This document shows positions 1 to 11,300 of a stretch of 64,000 bases of DNA, piece by piece. Where the stretch lies: NCBI GenBank assembly GCA_001769125.1, contig MEOG01000046.1, positions 45,598-109,597 on the forward strand, written 5' to 3'. Position 1 is the first letter of the stretch; each line of letters opens with the position of its first letter. The DNA comes from Bacteroidetes bacterium GWF2_35_48 (GTDB lineage: Bacteria > Bacteroidota > Bacteroidia > Bacteroidales > GWF2-35-48). The notes under the pieces are model-generated. The model was not told the DNA's origin. It worked only from the letters and a program-made list of their open reading frames with translations, and did not search any database. The translations under genes were made by a program, and so were the position numbers.

Positions 1-185
1 ATCTTTAATATGCAATCTGTTGTGTTATTCGAATGACTGCGGGGTAAAGAAAGCTGGTAACTTTGGTCATTAAAAGTAAAAGAAACTTCTTTGGTATAAG
101 TAGGACCTGTCATTCTCTGGTAGAAAACAGCTCCGGCAGTCAATAAAATCGCCAATATGATACTGATGATGGTTTTTCCTTTCAT
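1..185 (-). CDS. N-terminal part of an unknown membrane-anchored or secreted protein
   Basis: An open frame runs from an ATG at 185 off the left edge of the window, giving 61 codons. It begins MKGKTIISIILAILLTAGAV, a short basic stretch followed by one hydrophobic segment, so the product is either exported or held in the inner membrane by an N-terminal anchor. The visible part after the anchor (residues 21-61) is polar, with a beta-like stretch around TKEVSFTFND, and matches no family I recognise. It lies downstream of and in the same direction as the coiled-coil gene at 464-1372, but a 278 nt gap carrying a palindromic repeat separates them, so co-transcription is uncertain. Confidence 0.6.
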   Translation of the reverse strand, partial: MKGKTIISIILAILLTAGAVFYQRMTGPTYTKEVSFTFNDQSYQLSLPRSHSNNTTDCILK

Positions 186-260
186 AGGGTATAATTAGAG
201 TTTATTAGAGTACATGAATGAAAACAAAAAGAAATAAGTTGATTCTTATTATTACTGACA

Positions 261-449
261 TTACGCAAAATGTATTTTTATTAACCAGTCGGAAGCTTGA
301 AGCTCGTAGCTCGAAGCTCGAAGTTGGAAGCTCGTAGCTCGAAGCTCGAAGCTCGAAGTTGGAAGCTCGAAGCTCGAAGCTCGAAGCTACTTCCAACTTC
401 CAACTTCAGGCTTCCGGCTTCCGGCTTCAGTTTCTTCAATTTGCGCAAT
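261..449. repeat. Palindromic intergenic repeat, GAAG(C/T)-type family, copy 1
   Basis: The ends are an imperfect inverted pair, TTACGCAAAATGT at 261-273 and CAATTTGCGCAAT at 437-449. Between them are many copies of a short unit of the form GGAAGCTCGAAGCTC, followed by the reverse-strand form (CTTCCAACTTCC, GGCTTCCGGCTTCC), so the whole element can fold on itself. The same termini and the same kind of core recur at 30254-30373 and 39591-39698, which makes this a dispersed MITE-like or REP-like family and not a local tandem repeat. It encodes nothing credible. Confidence 0.7.
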
Positions 450-463
450 ATCAGATATTATAT

Positions 464-1372
464 TTATTTTAAGACAAATTTCGATGATCCAATCAGGTTT
501 CCGTCTGTAAAAAGGTCAACAATATATGTACCCGGAATTAATTCCTGATTATTATCCCAGAAAATACAAAGTTCAGCATTTTTCCCATCATAATCTACTT
601 GACGTTTTGCAGAAAAAACAATAAATTCATTACCAAATTTAAACAAATTTTGTTCAGAAGTGGCAAGAACAAGTCCATCCGGTCGCGCAATACGCAAATA
701 AACATCTTTTGTCCCGGTAAGCGCAATTTCATTTTCAGTAAGAATAAAACAGACCTTAACTTTTTGTACTTTTTTAGCTTTGGTAATAGCTTTTCCTCTT
801 TTGTTTAATCCGTCAGTTACTATGTTTACAGCTTTAATTACTGAAGCAATGTTCACTTTGGTTTCCAGCTCTTCTTTTTTTTCTGTTAGTTCTTTATTTA
901 CGGTTTTTTCCTTTTCAATATCCTGCTTGACTTTTACATTCTCAGCTTTTAGGCCCTTGTTGACCGTATTCAGAGAATCTATCTGAACGACATAATGCCG
1001 CATTATTTTTCTTAATGTTTCAACCTCATCTTTATATTGCTTTATTTTTGCAGCAGTAGTACCTTTTAATCCCTGAATTTCTTGAATCATTTTCTGAATT
1101 TTTTCCTTTTCTTCTTCCAACTGCTTGTTCAGGTGCGAATTATTTGACTTCATAAACTTGTACTGATCAAGCATATCATTAAGGTCTTGCGTAAGTCTTG
1201 CCCTTTCATCATTTGTGTTTTCCCTGATTTTAATTATCTCTTTCAGGTAAACAACCTTCTGATTTTTCAACTTCCACGAAAGAAATCCGATTACCCCTAT
1301 TAAAAGGGCAATAGAAACCAGATAAATGATATGATACTTTCTGAACCCGGTATTTTTTTCTTGATTCTCCAT
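464..1372 (-). CDS. Membrane-anchored coiled-coil protein of unknown function
   Basis: The product is 302 aa if translation starts at the ATG at 1372 (MENQEKNTGFRKYH). The frame stays open upstream to 1498, but those 42 extra residues are AT-rich and lack a good start context. Residues about 12-32 form one transmembrane segment (HIIYLVSIALLIGVIGFLSW). Residues about 35-180 are a long charged coiled coil rich in Lys, Glu and Asn. The last 100 residues are a compact beta-rich domain with LTGTKDVYLRIARPDG and ELIPGTYIVDLFTDGNLIGS. The layout fits a protein anchored in the inner membrane with a long periplasmic or cytoplasmic stalk and a small globular tip. Proteins of this design are often annotated in Bacteroidota as chromosome-partitioning-like, but nothing here supports that function. 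Confidence 0.75.
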   Translation of the reverse strand: MENQEKNTGFRKYHIIYLVSIALLIGVIGFLSWKLKNQKVVYLKEIIKIRENTNDERARLTQDLNDMLDQYKFMKSNNSHLNKQLEEEKEKIQKMIQEIQGLKGTTAAKIKQYKDEVETLRKIMRHYVVQIDSLNTVNKGLKAENVKVKQDIEKEKTVNKELTEKKEELETKVNIASVIKAVNIVTDGLNKRGKAITKAKKVQKVKVCFILTENEIALTGTKDVYLRIARPDGLVLATSEQNLFKFGNEFIVFSAKRQVDYDGKNAELCIFWDNNQELIPGTYIVDLFTDGNLIGSSKFVLK

Positions 1373-1598
1373 TATTTGTTTTAAAATCGTGGGCAAATTT
1401 AATTTTATTTTCTGAATTTCATTACAAACAATTTCAGCAAACATTAACATCCAATTAATTAAATGTTTATTTATGGAGTATAAAATCAGAAAAAACAATA
1501 TTGATTTTCGAACTTTAAGTCTACTCCGAAAACCCCATAGATTAAAATGCCACTAACCTGCCTGTACTGTCGTTTCGGCAGGCAGGAACACGAACCTG

Positions 1599-1903
1599 TC
1601 TGCCTGACAGCTACCGTGTGGACACAAATATGTGAAGTGTTTTTATTGAGGTGTTTGATATTTTTAATATATTAAGCCTACTCTGAAAATTAATTAAACC
1701 TAATATATGACACGAATTTCACGAACTTGCCTGCCTGCCTGTTTACAACAGGTAAATTTACTACAGGTAAATTTACACTAGGTAAATCAGCCGATTTATC
1801 AACTGAAGTTGACAAGGCAGGTTCGTGTAATTCGTGTCAAAAATACTTTTTGGAAAGGACTTAATAAAAAAGATGTGTCCACACGGTAGCTGCCTGACAG
1901 GCA
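1599..1903. repeat. Nested inverted repeats with a 15-bp tandem core (intergenic 1373-2072)
   Basis: The 700 nt gap before the gene at 2073 has no credible gene and is filled by palindromic sequence. The outer arms are an exact 18-nt inverted pair, AGCTACCGTGTGGACACA at 1609-1626 and its reverse complement at 1874-1891. The inner arms, 1709-1731 and 1816-1838, match over 23 nt with two differences and start GACACGAATT. Between the inner arms lie two full copies and one partial copy of a 15-nt unit containing AGGTAAATTTAC (about 1748-1790). The segment just left of it, 1555-1590, has further CCTGCC/GGCAGG inverted motifs. This looks like one repeat inserted inside another. Confidence 0.7.
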
Positions 1904-2072
1904 GGAACTCAAAAACCCACAAAACATTAATAATCAATAATGTGTTTTTTGTGAAAGCTCTCAAGCTCTGCATGATTTTGTGATTTTGTGGCGAAATGAT
2001 ACTTTTTGGAGTGGATTCAACTTTTATCTTTCAAACAAAAATTGTATCTTTACAATATCTTTAAATCTCATT

Positions 2073-2588
2073 ATGTTTAAACTACTTTTAAACGGTTTTC
2101 TAATTTTATTATTTTGCACTGCGGGCTTTGCACAGAAACCCTTTTACCTGAATTATAAGTTCCGTCTTTTTAATCCAAAAGGACAAATTTTAACACGCGA
2201 CAGTCTTGCGTTCAATACGCTGTTTCTGATTCCAAACCCCGGCATTATTGTACATTCCTCCATGTGCGACACCTCGCATTATTTCTCTGCCAAAATCCGT
2301 ACAACATGGCCTATTTTCAGGCTTGTATGGAATCGTTACAATGAAATTATGGAATTCACGGTTGATCATATAACAAATGGAAAAACGATTATTATTGATT
2401 CACTTATTTTCTCTGCAGGAAAATTTTATATTGAAGAATACGATGATAAAACCTGGTGGAAAGGTCTGAATATAAAAATCAGGGAAGACGCTGAAAGCAT
2501 CCATTTAGAAAAATTTTCATTGAATGATTTTACCACAAAAGAAACCCTGATGAATGATAAAAAATTTAAAAAGGTTAAACTTAAATAA
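2073..2588 (+). CDS. Small secreted protein of unknown function
   Basis: The product is 171 aa when started at the ATG at 2073, which gives a clean signal peptide (MFKLLLNGFLILLFCTAGFA, cleavage expected before QKPF). An earlier in-frame start at 1980 would put 31 unlikely residues before the signal. The mature part is about 150 residues, beta-rich in the first half (LNYKFRLFNPKGQ, FNTLFLIPNPGIIVHSSMCD) and Lys-rich at the C-terminus. No family was recognised. The gene ends six nt before the protease gene at 2595 and is in the same direction, so the two are probably one transcript and the product may act with the protease. A possible -7 element, TATCTTTA, lies at 2045-2052. Confidence 0.7.
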   Translation: MFKLLLNGFLILLFCTAGFAQKPFYLNYKFRLFNPKGQILTRDSLAFNTLFLIPNPGIIVHSSMCDTSHYFSAKIRTTWPIFRLVWNRYNEIMEFTVDHITNGKTIIIDSLIFSAGKFYIEEYDDKTWWKGLNIKIREDAESIHLEKFSLNDFTTKETLMNDKKFKKVKLK

Positions 2589-2594
2589 TAAGAG

Positions 2595-4262
2595 ATGAAA
2601 AACATACTATTATCAGGATTATGTTTAGTGTTTGCATTAAGCATTTCCGCTCAGGAAGCAGATTTTGAAGCACCGATTAATCCGGATTTTCTGAAATATC
2701 AAAAAAATATTTACGAAAACAAAATACCTGCATTTAGCGAACTCGGGCATCCGTTAAATGAAATTCCTTTATATGTAAAACCCGATTTCACAAATTATTT
2801 AAAACAACAGGAGAATAAGTCAGTTATGTTTGATGCTGTATATGATATGCGTAACCATGGGCTGCTCACTTCTGTGAAAAATCAAGGAAACTGCGGAGCT
2901 TGCTGGACATTTGCATCCATTGGTTCGCTTGAATCGTACAGTATAAAAACAGGCTTTGGCACATTCAACTTTTCCGAACAAAATGTACGTACCTGTCATG
3001 GATTTTATCTTGACCCCGCTAGTGGAACCTGTTCGGGAGGAAATCCCAAAAAATCTGCTGCCTACTTTACGCGAGGCGATGGTCCGGTTTTAGAAACTGC
3101 CGATCCCTATAATACCAACTCGCAGCAAACATGCAATACTACGCTGACTCCTGCTGCAAATGTTAACAATTTTTGCATTTTACCGGGAACACAAAATGTA
3201 ATAAAACAGGCATTGCTTGATTATGGCGCATTGTACACAAATATGATGTATTCAAGTGCTTATTTGAACTCATCAAATAACACGTATTTTTATGCAGGAA
3301 CAGAAGGAACAAATCATGCCGTATTACTTGCCGGATGGGACGATAACAAAGTTACAGCAGGGGGTACAGGCGCATGGATTATCAAAAACAGCTATGGCAC
3401 AAGCTGGGGAGAAAACGGTTACTTTTATGTTTCGTATAATGATTCTGCCATTTTAACTACAAATGCTTATTTCCCATCTATCGGCAACTATGATGCATAC
3501 GAAGAAATTTATATGTACGATGAATTGGGATGGATTTCCAATATTGGCTATACGTCTGAAGTTGCCTACGGTTTAATAAAATTTATTGCTGGTAGTAACG
3601 AAAAAATCACAAAAGTCGGAACTTATATAAATTCAGCAGGAGCAAGCATTTCGTTTGAAATATATGATACAAAAACAGACAACACCCTGAGCGGACTGCT
3701 TGCAAGTGTACCAGAACAGCAGTGTGCATGGCCGGGGTATCATACATTTTCACTTCCGCAACAAATAAATATTAGTTCCGGAAATGATTTTTACATTAAA
3801 GTACGATATAATACACCCGGATATAATTATCCACTTCCGATTGAAAGACTTTCCACTGATTATGCCGAACCTCAAATAGCAGATGGCGTGTGCTGGGCCA
3901 GTTCTTCCGGTACAACATGGACTGCTTATGGCGCATCACAAGCAGGAAAGGAAAGAGACCTTTGCATCAGAGCATATACCTTACCACAAGGAACAGATGA
4001 AAAATTGCTGTTGTCAAAAACTGAAACAGTAGAAGTATTCCCGAATCCTGCACAAAATGCTTTTACCATTAAATCAGATGTTGGCGCTATTATCAAAATT
4101 GAAATGATGAATTCAGAAGGAAAACTAGTTAGCAAAATTGAGCCAGACCAACAGAATACAAAATTTGAATTTAATACATCAGCTCTTTCTTCTGGCGTAT
4201 ATTTCCTTCGTATCGTAACAAAAAATAATACTTATTTCAGAAAAATTACTTTGATTGAATAA
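2595..4262 (+). CDS. Secreted papain-like (C1) cysteine protease with lectin-like domain and T9SS type A sorting signal
   Basis: The protein has 555 aa. Residues 1-19 are a signal peptide (MKNILLSGLCLVFALSISA). The peptidase C1 domain covers about 80-295: the oxyanion Gln97 and catalytic Cys103 lie in NQGNCGACWTFA, the catalytic His is His241 in TNHAVLLAGWDD, and Asn265 is in IIKNSYGTSWGENGYF. Residues about 300-460 resemble the beta-rich lectin-like domain commonly fused to bacterial C1 proteases. Residues about 480-555 are a T9SS type A C-terminal domain (VEVFPNPAQNAFTI, then SSGVYFLRIVTKNNTYFRKI). The enzyme should therefore cross the outer membrane through T9SS and be cell-surface attached or released. 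The residues between the signal peptide and the catalytic domain probably act as an inhibitory propeptide. All catalytic residues are present, so it should be active. Confidence 0.93.
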   Translation: MKNILLSGLCLVFALSISAQEADFEAPINPDFLKYQKNIYENKIPAFSELGHPLNEIPLYVKPDFTNYLKQQENKSVMFDAVYDMRNHGLLTSVKNQGNCGACWTFASIGSLESYSIKTGFGTFNFSEQNVRTCHGFYLDPASGTCSGGNPKKSAAYFTRGDGPVLETADPYNTNSQQTCNTTLTPAANVNNFCILPGTQNVIKQALLDYGALYTNMMYSSAYLNSSNNTYFYAGTEGTNHAVLLAGWDDNKVTAGGTGAWIIKNSYGTSWGENGYFYVSYNDSAILTTNAYFPSIGNYDAYEEIYMYDELGWISNIGYTSEVAYGLIKFIAGSNEKITKVGTYINSAGASISFEIYDTKTDNTLSGLLASVPEQQCAWPGYHTFSLPQQINISSGNDFYIKVRYNTPGYNYPLPIERLSTDYAEPQIADGVCWASSSGTTWTAYGASQAGKERDLCIRAYTLPQGTDEKLLLSKTETVEVFPNPAQNAFTIKSDVGAIIKIEMMNSEGKLVSKIEPDQQNTKFEFNTSALSSGVYFLRIVTKNNTYFRKITLIE

Positions 4263-4364
4263 AGATATAAAATAATTTTTGAAGTGATAAATGTTGTAGG
4301 TTTTTCCAATATTAACCCCAAAAAAAAATTTATTGTATAGAAACAAATCAAAAATAATAACAAA

Positions 4365-5375
4365 TTAGAGAAGAGAGCCAGACCTCCCTAAATCCATAAA
4401 TACTACAGAAAACTCCAAACCGCCATGTCCGCGTGTGTATGTTTTTAAAGACGATGTTACAATATCATAACTGACACGGTACATTATATTTTTATATTTA
4501 CATCCACCCATTAGAATTACAGCATCTTTTAATCTGTAGGAAACACCCCCAGTAAATGCTAAATCCGGTGTATAATTATAAATAGAGGATATACCTATAT
4601 TTAATTCATAATTATTACTTTGTTTCATAATTAGAATTTTCGGATCAAAAAACAAGTTGTCATTATAATTTACCCTTGTCCCACCAATAAGGATAAAACG
4701 AGGAGACAATCTTGATTTTCCGTTTTCCAAAAATGATTCTTTAGGGTAAGTGCAATGCATAATTGCAAAACTGGTATAAGGATTAAACATAACTTCTTTT
4801 TTTGTTCGTTCAAAATTTACACCCAGATTTACCTCTGGCATCAGGCGGTTGTAACGGTCTATTACCTCACCACTTGGAAGATCAGAATTAAATGCGCCAT
4901 TAATATATTGCGAGTCGAAAGAAAGCGCATTTTTCTTTATATATTTATAAATCATTCCTGCTTGTAAACCCACTGAAAGAATCATTTCCTTTTCGAAAAA
5001 AGATGTAACAAGATACGACCCTGAAATAACAAAATTGAAAGTATTGAAGGACTTTACCCCATCATCATTCAGCATATAGGCTCCAACTCCATACTTGTTA
5101 TTAATACGTTTTTCGCCGGTAAAGGATGCCATCGAAAAATTAGGAGCCATTGTTCCCCATTGGCTTCTGTATTGCGTTGCCACTCGCAGGTCTGTATCTG
5201 GGAACACACCTGTTTGCGCAGGATTATAAATGATTGGAGATGCATAATATTGTGAGAAATGCGCATCCTGTGCCCTAACAAGAACAACCATCAATAACAT
5301 TACAAAAACGATTGAAAATTTCCTGAAAAACTGAGTCTTACAAAGCTTTTTCAAATATATTCGTATTGATTTCAT
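4365..5375 (-). CDS. PorP/SprF family outer-membrane protein paired with the giant adhesin
   Basis: The protein has 336 aa, normal for the family. The N-terminus is a long basic stretch and a hydrophobic core (FSIVFVMLLMVVLVRA), followed by the family hallmark DAHFSQYYASPIIYNPAQTG and QYRSQWGTM. The rest alternates beta strands and turns, as expected of an outer-membrane barrel, ending in FSVVFMDLGRSGSLL. In Flavobacterium johnsoniae SprF is needed for the secretion of SprB, and sprF directly follows sprB. Here the gene begins 10 nt after the stop codon of the 6.8-kaa adhesin, the same order, so it is inferred to be that adhesin's dedicated T9SS partner. The second family member, at 44591, is paired with other cargo. 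Confidence 0.92.
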   Translation of the reverse strand: MKSIRIYLKKLCKTQFFRKFSIVFVMLLMVVLVRAQDAHFSQYYASPIIYNPAQTGVFPDTDLRVATQYRSQWGTMAPNFSMASFTGEKRINNKYGVGAYMLNDDGVKSFNTFNFVISGSYLVTSFFEKEMILSVGLQAGMIYKYIKKNALSFDSQYINGAFNSDLPSGEVIDRYNRLMPEVNLGVNFERTKKEVMFNPYTSFAIMHCTYPKESFLENGKSRLSPRFILIGGTRVNYNDNLFFDPKILIMKQSNNYELNIGISSIYNYTPDLAFTGGVSYRLKDAVILMGGCKYKNIMYRVSYDIVTSSLKTYTRGHGGLEFSVVFMDLGRSGSLL

Positions 5376-5385
5376 AATTCTTTTT

Positions 5386-8300
5386 TTATCTAATTAATGT
5401 AAAATTCCCGGATTTCACGTATTCTTTATCATCTATGGTTACTGCATTAACAGTATAAATGTATTCACCTATTGGTTGATCTACGCCATTCTTTTTCCCA
5501 TCCCATCCAATATCAGGATTGTCTGTTTCAAAAACTATTAACCCCCATTTATTGTAAACACGGAATAAAACAGTTTTAAATGGTCCTCCTCTCACGTATA
5601 AGAAATCATTTAACCCATCTCCGTTGGGCGTGAACCCTGTTGGAGCCTTTGGTGGGAAAATTGTTCTGTCATCAATAATGATTTCTTTTACCATCGTGTC
5701 TTTACAACTGTATTGATTTTCCACGTACAGAATAACATGATAGGTTCCTATTGCATCATAAGTATGCGACTGATTCTGTTGTACAGAGTTCGGAGAATTG
5801 TCTCCAAAATTCCATGTCCATGAATTGACACCGGTAGAAAGATCAGCAAATTCTACAGGAACATTCACTTCATGAATTAAACCAAGAATATCAAAATCAG
5901 CTAAAGGAACCGAGTAAATCACTAAAGAATTTGTAATGGAGTCGCGGCATCCCGTTGCAGATGATGTTACGATTAAAGACACGTTGTACGTTCCGGGTGA
6001 AGTATAAATATGCGTTGGATTTGATGTTTCTAATGAAACACCATCTCCAAAATACCATTTCCATGAATCAATTGTTCCACCATTGAATGTAGAAATGTCT
6101 GTAAAACTTATTGGTGGTCCAAGGCAACTGTTATTAAAAGTAAATCCGCCAAGTATCGTATTTGCAGATACCATTTGGGTTGCTGTATCTGAACAGTTAA
6201 GCGAAGAAGAAACAATCAGGTTAACTTCAAAATCTCCATTTGTAGTGTAAGCATGTTCTGGATTCTGATATGGAGATGTTGCATTATCGCCAAAATTCCA
6301 TGCCCAGGAATTAATAGTATTACCGTTCGGAATAGAAGCATCTGTGAATGCTACGGTAGATGTTGCACAATTAAAGTTAAAAGTAAATTCAGCATCTGGT
6401 GGTGGAGAAACCGTAACCTGCTTTATCAACTCTGCCACGCAACCTGCCGCGCTAACGGCACTAAAGCTCACATCGTATGTGCCATCCGTTGCATATAAAT
6501 GCGATGGGTTATGTGCATTTGATGCGCTGTTGTCGCCAAAATTCCATAACTGCGATACAATTGTACCTAAAGAAATAGATACAATGTCAAGGAAACGTAC
6601 ACTATCTCTGTAACACCCGGAGACTACTTCAAAATCAACTATTGGTACGGGATTAACAAATATACTTTTGTTTATAGTATAATCGCAACCCATATCCGAA
6701 CTCACGGTTAATGTTACATTATGATAACCCACGGTATCATACGTGAAGCTTGCATTCTGTGAAGAGGTATTGTTCCCGTTTCCAAAATCCCAGAACCAAG
6801 CTGTTGCATTGCCTGATAAAAGAGTCGTGCTGTCAGTAAAATCAATTTCCGTAAATTGGCATGCCCCGGAATATGTAAAATACGGAATTAAAGGAATCAC
6901 AAGGGAGACATGTAACGTGTCGTTTACAGAAGCGCAAGCCATGTCATTTGTAGAAGACAATATCAGGTCAATTCCGGTTAATGCGGTATCAGCCGGGCTT
7001 AAATAATAAATAGTATTAAACGCCGTATCTGTTGGTGAAAATACCCCGGTGCCACTGGAAGTCCATTCTACACCAAACAAATTACTCCCGGTTCCGGAAA
7101 TAACAATCGAATCTGATGCAGAGCATATCTGGATATCATTTCCAGCAAATACAGATGGCGGTTGAATAATGTTTACTAAAATGGTATCCGAAGTGTTCGA
7201 GCAACCATTATTAATCGTAGAAGTAAGAATAAAGCTTACCTGCCCGAGCAAAGAGTCAAACGGGGTAACATGGTAACTTACTAAAAGTGTTGTGTTATCA
7301 GGTGTAAACGCACCTGTTCCTGCTGTTGTCCACATTCCTGTTCCATTTCCGGATATTACTCCTGCCAAAACAACAGAATCTGATGTTGCGCAAATTTGCT
7401 GGTCTGTTCCTGCTGAAACAATTGGTGATTGAGAGAATGTTATTCTCATCGTGTCTTCAGCCGCAACGCATGCAATACTCCCTGTTGTTGAAAGAAGAAG
7501 CATTATTTGTCCGGATGCACTATCAGCCGCACTTGGGAAATAACCCGCTGTTAACGTTGTTGCATCAGGAATAAACAAACCGCTACCAGTGGTGCTCCAC
7601 AGAATACCTGTTGCATTATCATAAGAAGCCGCAGGATATACAGTATCTCTTTCTGAGCATACTAAAATATCAACTCCGGCGTTAGCCTCTGGAACAGGTT
7701 CTATGTTAATTCGAACGGTATCTGTTCCGGCAACGCAACCATTATTATTAGTAGAAGTAAGCGCTAGCAATACGTAACCAAGGGCTGAATCAACTGCACT
7801 GAAATGATAAACAGCATTCAAATCAAAATTATCGGGTGTAAAACTTCCCATGCCGGTTGTAGTCCATTGACCGGTTCCGCTGCTGCTGATAACATTTCCA
7901 TTCATTATAGCCGTATCAATATTCGCACAAACCTGCTGGTCTGATCCCGCAAAAACAAGAGGAGTATGTCCAAAAGTTATTTGAAGCGTATCATTAACTA
8001 CGCCACAATAAGCAGAGCCAGTGCTTGATATTATTAATTGTACTGACCCTGAAATGCTATCTGCAATGCTTGGGAAATACCCTGCATTCAATGTTGTAAT
8101 ATTTGGTAAGAAAATTCCGGTACCCGATGAAACCCAAACCGTGTTGGTAACGTTCAGAGATGTTGGAGATAGATTAATAGTATCTCTTGCGGCACAAATA
8201 TCTATATCAACACCTGCATTGAGCAATGGTACAGCTTCAATAATGACATGCAAGGTATCTGTTGAAGGGATACATCCTCCATTATTTGTTGAATTCAACA

Positions 8301-11300
8301 CGAGTGAAATATTAGTCTGACTTGAATCGTAAGCACTCAAAATATATTGAGCATCCAGCGTTTGGGCATCAGGATAAAATATTCCCGTTCCATTTGTAGT
8401 CCACTGACCTGTTGTTGTTCCTCCGCTAACAGAAGCATTCAGTTGAATAGAATCAACACTTGCACAAATATTAATGTCTGATCCCGCAAGAACAACAGGA
8501 GCAAGCCCGAAAGTGATCAACATGGTATCTTTAGCTGTGCTGCAATACACGTTCCCGGTACTTGATAAAATCAGGTTTATTGCGCCCGAAATACTATCTG
8601 CAATACTTGGCAAATAACCTGTGTTTAAAGATGTAGCATTTGGTATCAGATTTCCAGTGCCAGAGCTTGTCCATAAAACGCCTGTTGTGTTTCCTGAAAT
8701 ACCTGTAAGGGCAATTGTATCTCTTTCCGCGCATATATTACTATTTTCTCCTGCATTCACACTCGGCACAGGTTCAATAAAAATACTTACAGTATCTATA
8801 TCTGCAGGACAAATTACATTATTTGCCGTAATTAAAATCAGCGACAATGAACTTAAAAGAGAATCCTCAGAACTAAGAACATACTTCGCGTTTAGTACTC
8901 CATCATCAGGAACAAAAGAACCTGTTCCGGTAGATGACCATAGCCCAAAGCTTGTTCCTCCTGTTACAGTTCCATTCAATTGTATGGTATCCTGAGAAGC
9001 GCAAACATACTGATCTGCTCCTGAATTAGCATGAGAAGAGTGACCCATTGAGAAAATCAACGCATCGCTTGAGAGCCCGCAAATTCCAGTTCCCGGTGTT
9101 GTGAGGGTAAGAATAACCGTTCCATTTAAACTGTCATTTATGCTTGGCAAATACCCTGTAACAAGCGATGATGCGCTTGGAGTAAATATACCGGTTCCTG
9201 AAGTCGTCCATATACCACCAGTTGTATTTACAACAGATCCGCTCAGAACTATAGTGTCTCTGACAGAGCAAACGCTGATATCCTGACCGGCATTTGCTGT
9301 GGGTATAGATTCGATAATAATATGCATGGTATCTTTTACCGCACTGCATGATCCATTATTCGTTGAAGATAAAATAAGGTGTACGCTTCCAAACAGTATG
9401 TCTCCTTCACTTGGAATAAATTGCGCAGTTAATGATGCACTGTCGGGTTCAAAAGTACCTGAACCGGTAGTTGTCCAAATTCCCGTACTTAAGCTTCCGG
9501 TTACCTGTCCGTTCAACTGGGCTTCACCGGTAGAACATATCACTTGATCTGCTCCGGCACTCACAACCGGCTTGGATTGATAGGTAAGCAAAAGAGTGTC
9601 TCTTGCTGTTGCGCAACCCACATTCCCGATAGATGATAAATAAATATGGACACTACCTGTTGCGCTGTCCTGACTGTTTGGAATATAACTTGTGAATAAT
9701 AATTGATTGTTAGGATTGAAAGTTCCAGTACCGCTACTTGCCCATTGTGTACCAACCGTATTATTCATGCTTCCGGAAAGTGAAACAACCTGAGTTCCGT
9801 GGCAGATTACCTGATCTGCACCGGCCAATACAGACGGAATTAATTCTATCGAAATCGTAACAGTATCTTTTCCGGCAAAGCAGCTTCCATTATTTGTGCT
9901 GGTAAGATACAAAGATACGCTGCCTGCAATAGAATCTGCCTGACTTAAATAATAACTTGTATTTAAAGATGTATTGTCCGGGAAAAAAATTCCAGTGCCG
10001 GATGTTGTCCACAGCCCTGTTGTTGATCCTCCTGACACAACTCCATTCAGAGGAATTTGAAGGTTGTTGGCACAAACTACCTGATTGTTCCCTGCATAAA
10101 CATAAGGATAATCTCCAAGTGTTATGGTTACAGTATCATCTTCAACAATGCAAGTTCCGTTGTTTGTAGATGCTAAAATGAGCGATACAAAACCAGCATC
10201 AATATCTGCCTGACTAAATTCATAATAAGAACCAAGAGTTGTAGCAGATGGAATAAAACTGCCACTTCCCATAGTCGTCCAGATTCCTGTTGTAGATCCT
10301 CCGGTAACCATGCCTAATAATTGAGTGATAGTGCTGGTTTCACAAACCGTTTGGTTTGTTCCTGCATTTACGGATGGTTTTGCGGTAAAAGTAATTGTTA
10401 CCATATCATTTACTGCATTACATGTCCCATTGCCAGTTGTTGTTAGACTAATTATGGCGTTGCCATTTGTAATATCTCCCTGACTTGGCATATAAATGGC
10501 ATTCATGCTGGTGTTTCCCGGAACAAAAACCCCGGTACCCGTGCTTGACCAAATACCTCCTGTTGCTACACCAACACTCCCGGACAATGTAACATTTGAA
10601 TTATTGCTGCAAACAGTAACATCTGATCCTGCATTTACATTTGGAGCAGTTGTATAGTTTATTACCATCATGTCCAGAGCAGCGTTGCAACTATTGGTTG
10701 CTGTAAGAGTAAGAGTAACACTTCCCGAAGTAATATCCGCTGAGCTGGACATATAGCTTGCAGTTAGCGTAGAATCATTAGGGAGAAAAGTTCCTGTTCC
10801 TGAACTTATCCATTTTCCTTTGGTTGCGCCACCAGTAATAGATCCGCTCAATACGACAGTTGTATTGTTTGCACAAACTGTTCTGTCAATACCGGCATTC
10901 ACAATTCCAGCTGGAGCTATAGTTATTGTTACATTATCCGTTACAGCATTGCACGTCCCGTTATTTGTAGAAGTAAGTGTCAAGGAAAGATACCCTGTCA
11001 GTGAATCAGCAGAACTTGCTCTATAAACAGCATTCAAATCTGTATTGTTGGGCAGAAACGTTCCGCTCCCAGAGCTTGTCCATGCACCAGTAGATGTAAG
11101 TCCAGAAATATTTCCATTTAACTGGATATCCAAATCGTCAACACAAGTAATAACATCTGCCCCGGCAGCGACAAAAGGAGCTGGATTTAATGTAATAATT
11201 TTATTATCTGTAGAAGCTAAACAATTCCCGTTTCCAGTTGTAGTAAGAGTAATTATTACTTGTCCATTTGTTGTGTCATCTGCGCTTGGAAAATAGGTGG

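Noticed and set aside
297..548. Plus-strand frame of 83 codons and its minus-strand partner over the GAAGCTC repeat
   Set aside because: The encoded text is only the repeat translated (LEARSSKLEARS) and has no support as a gene.
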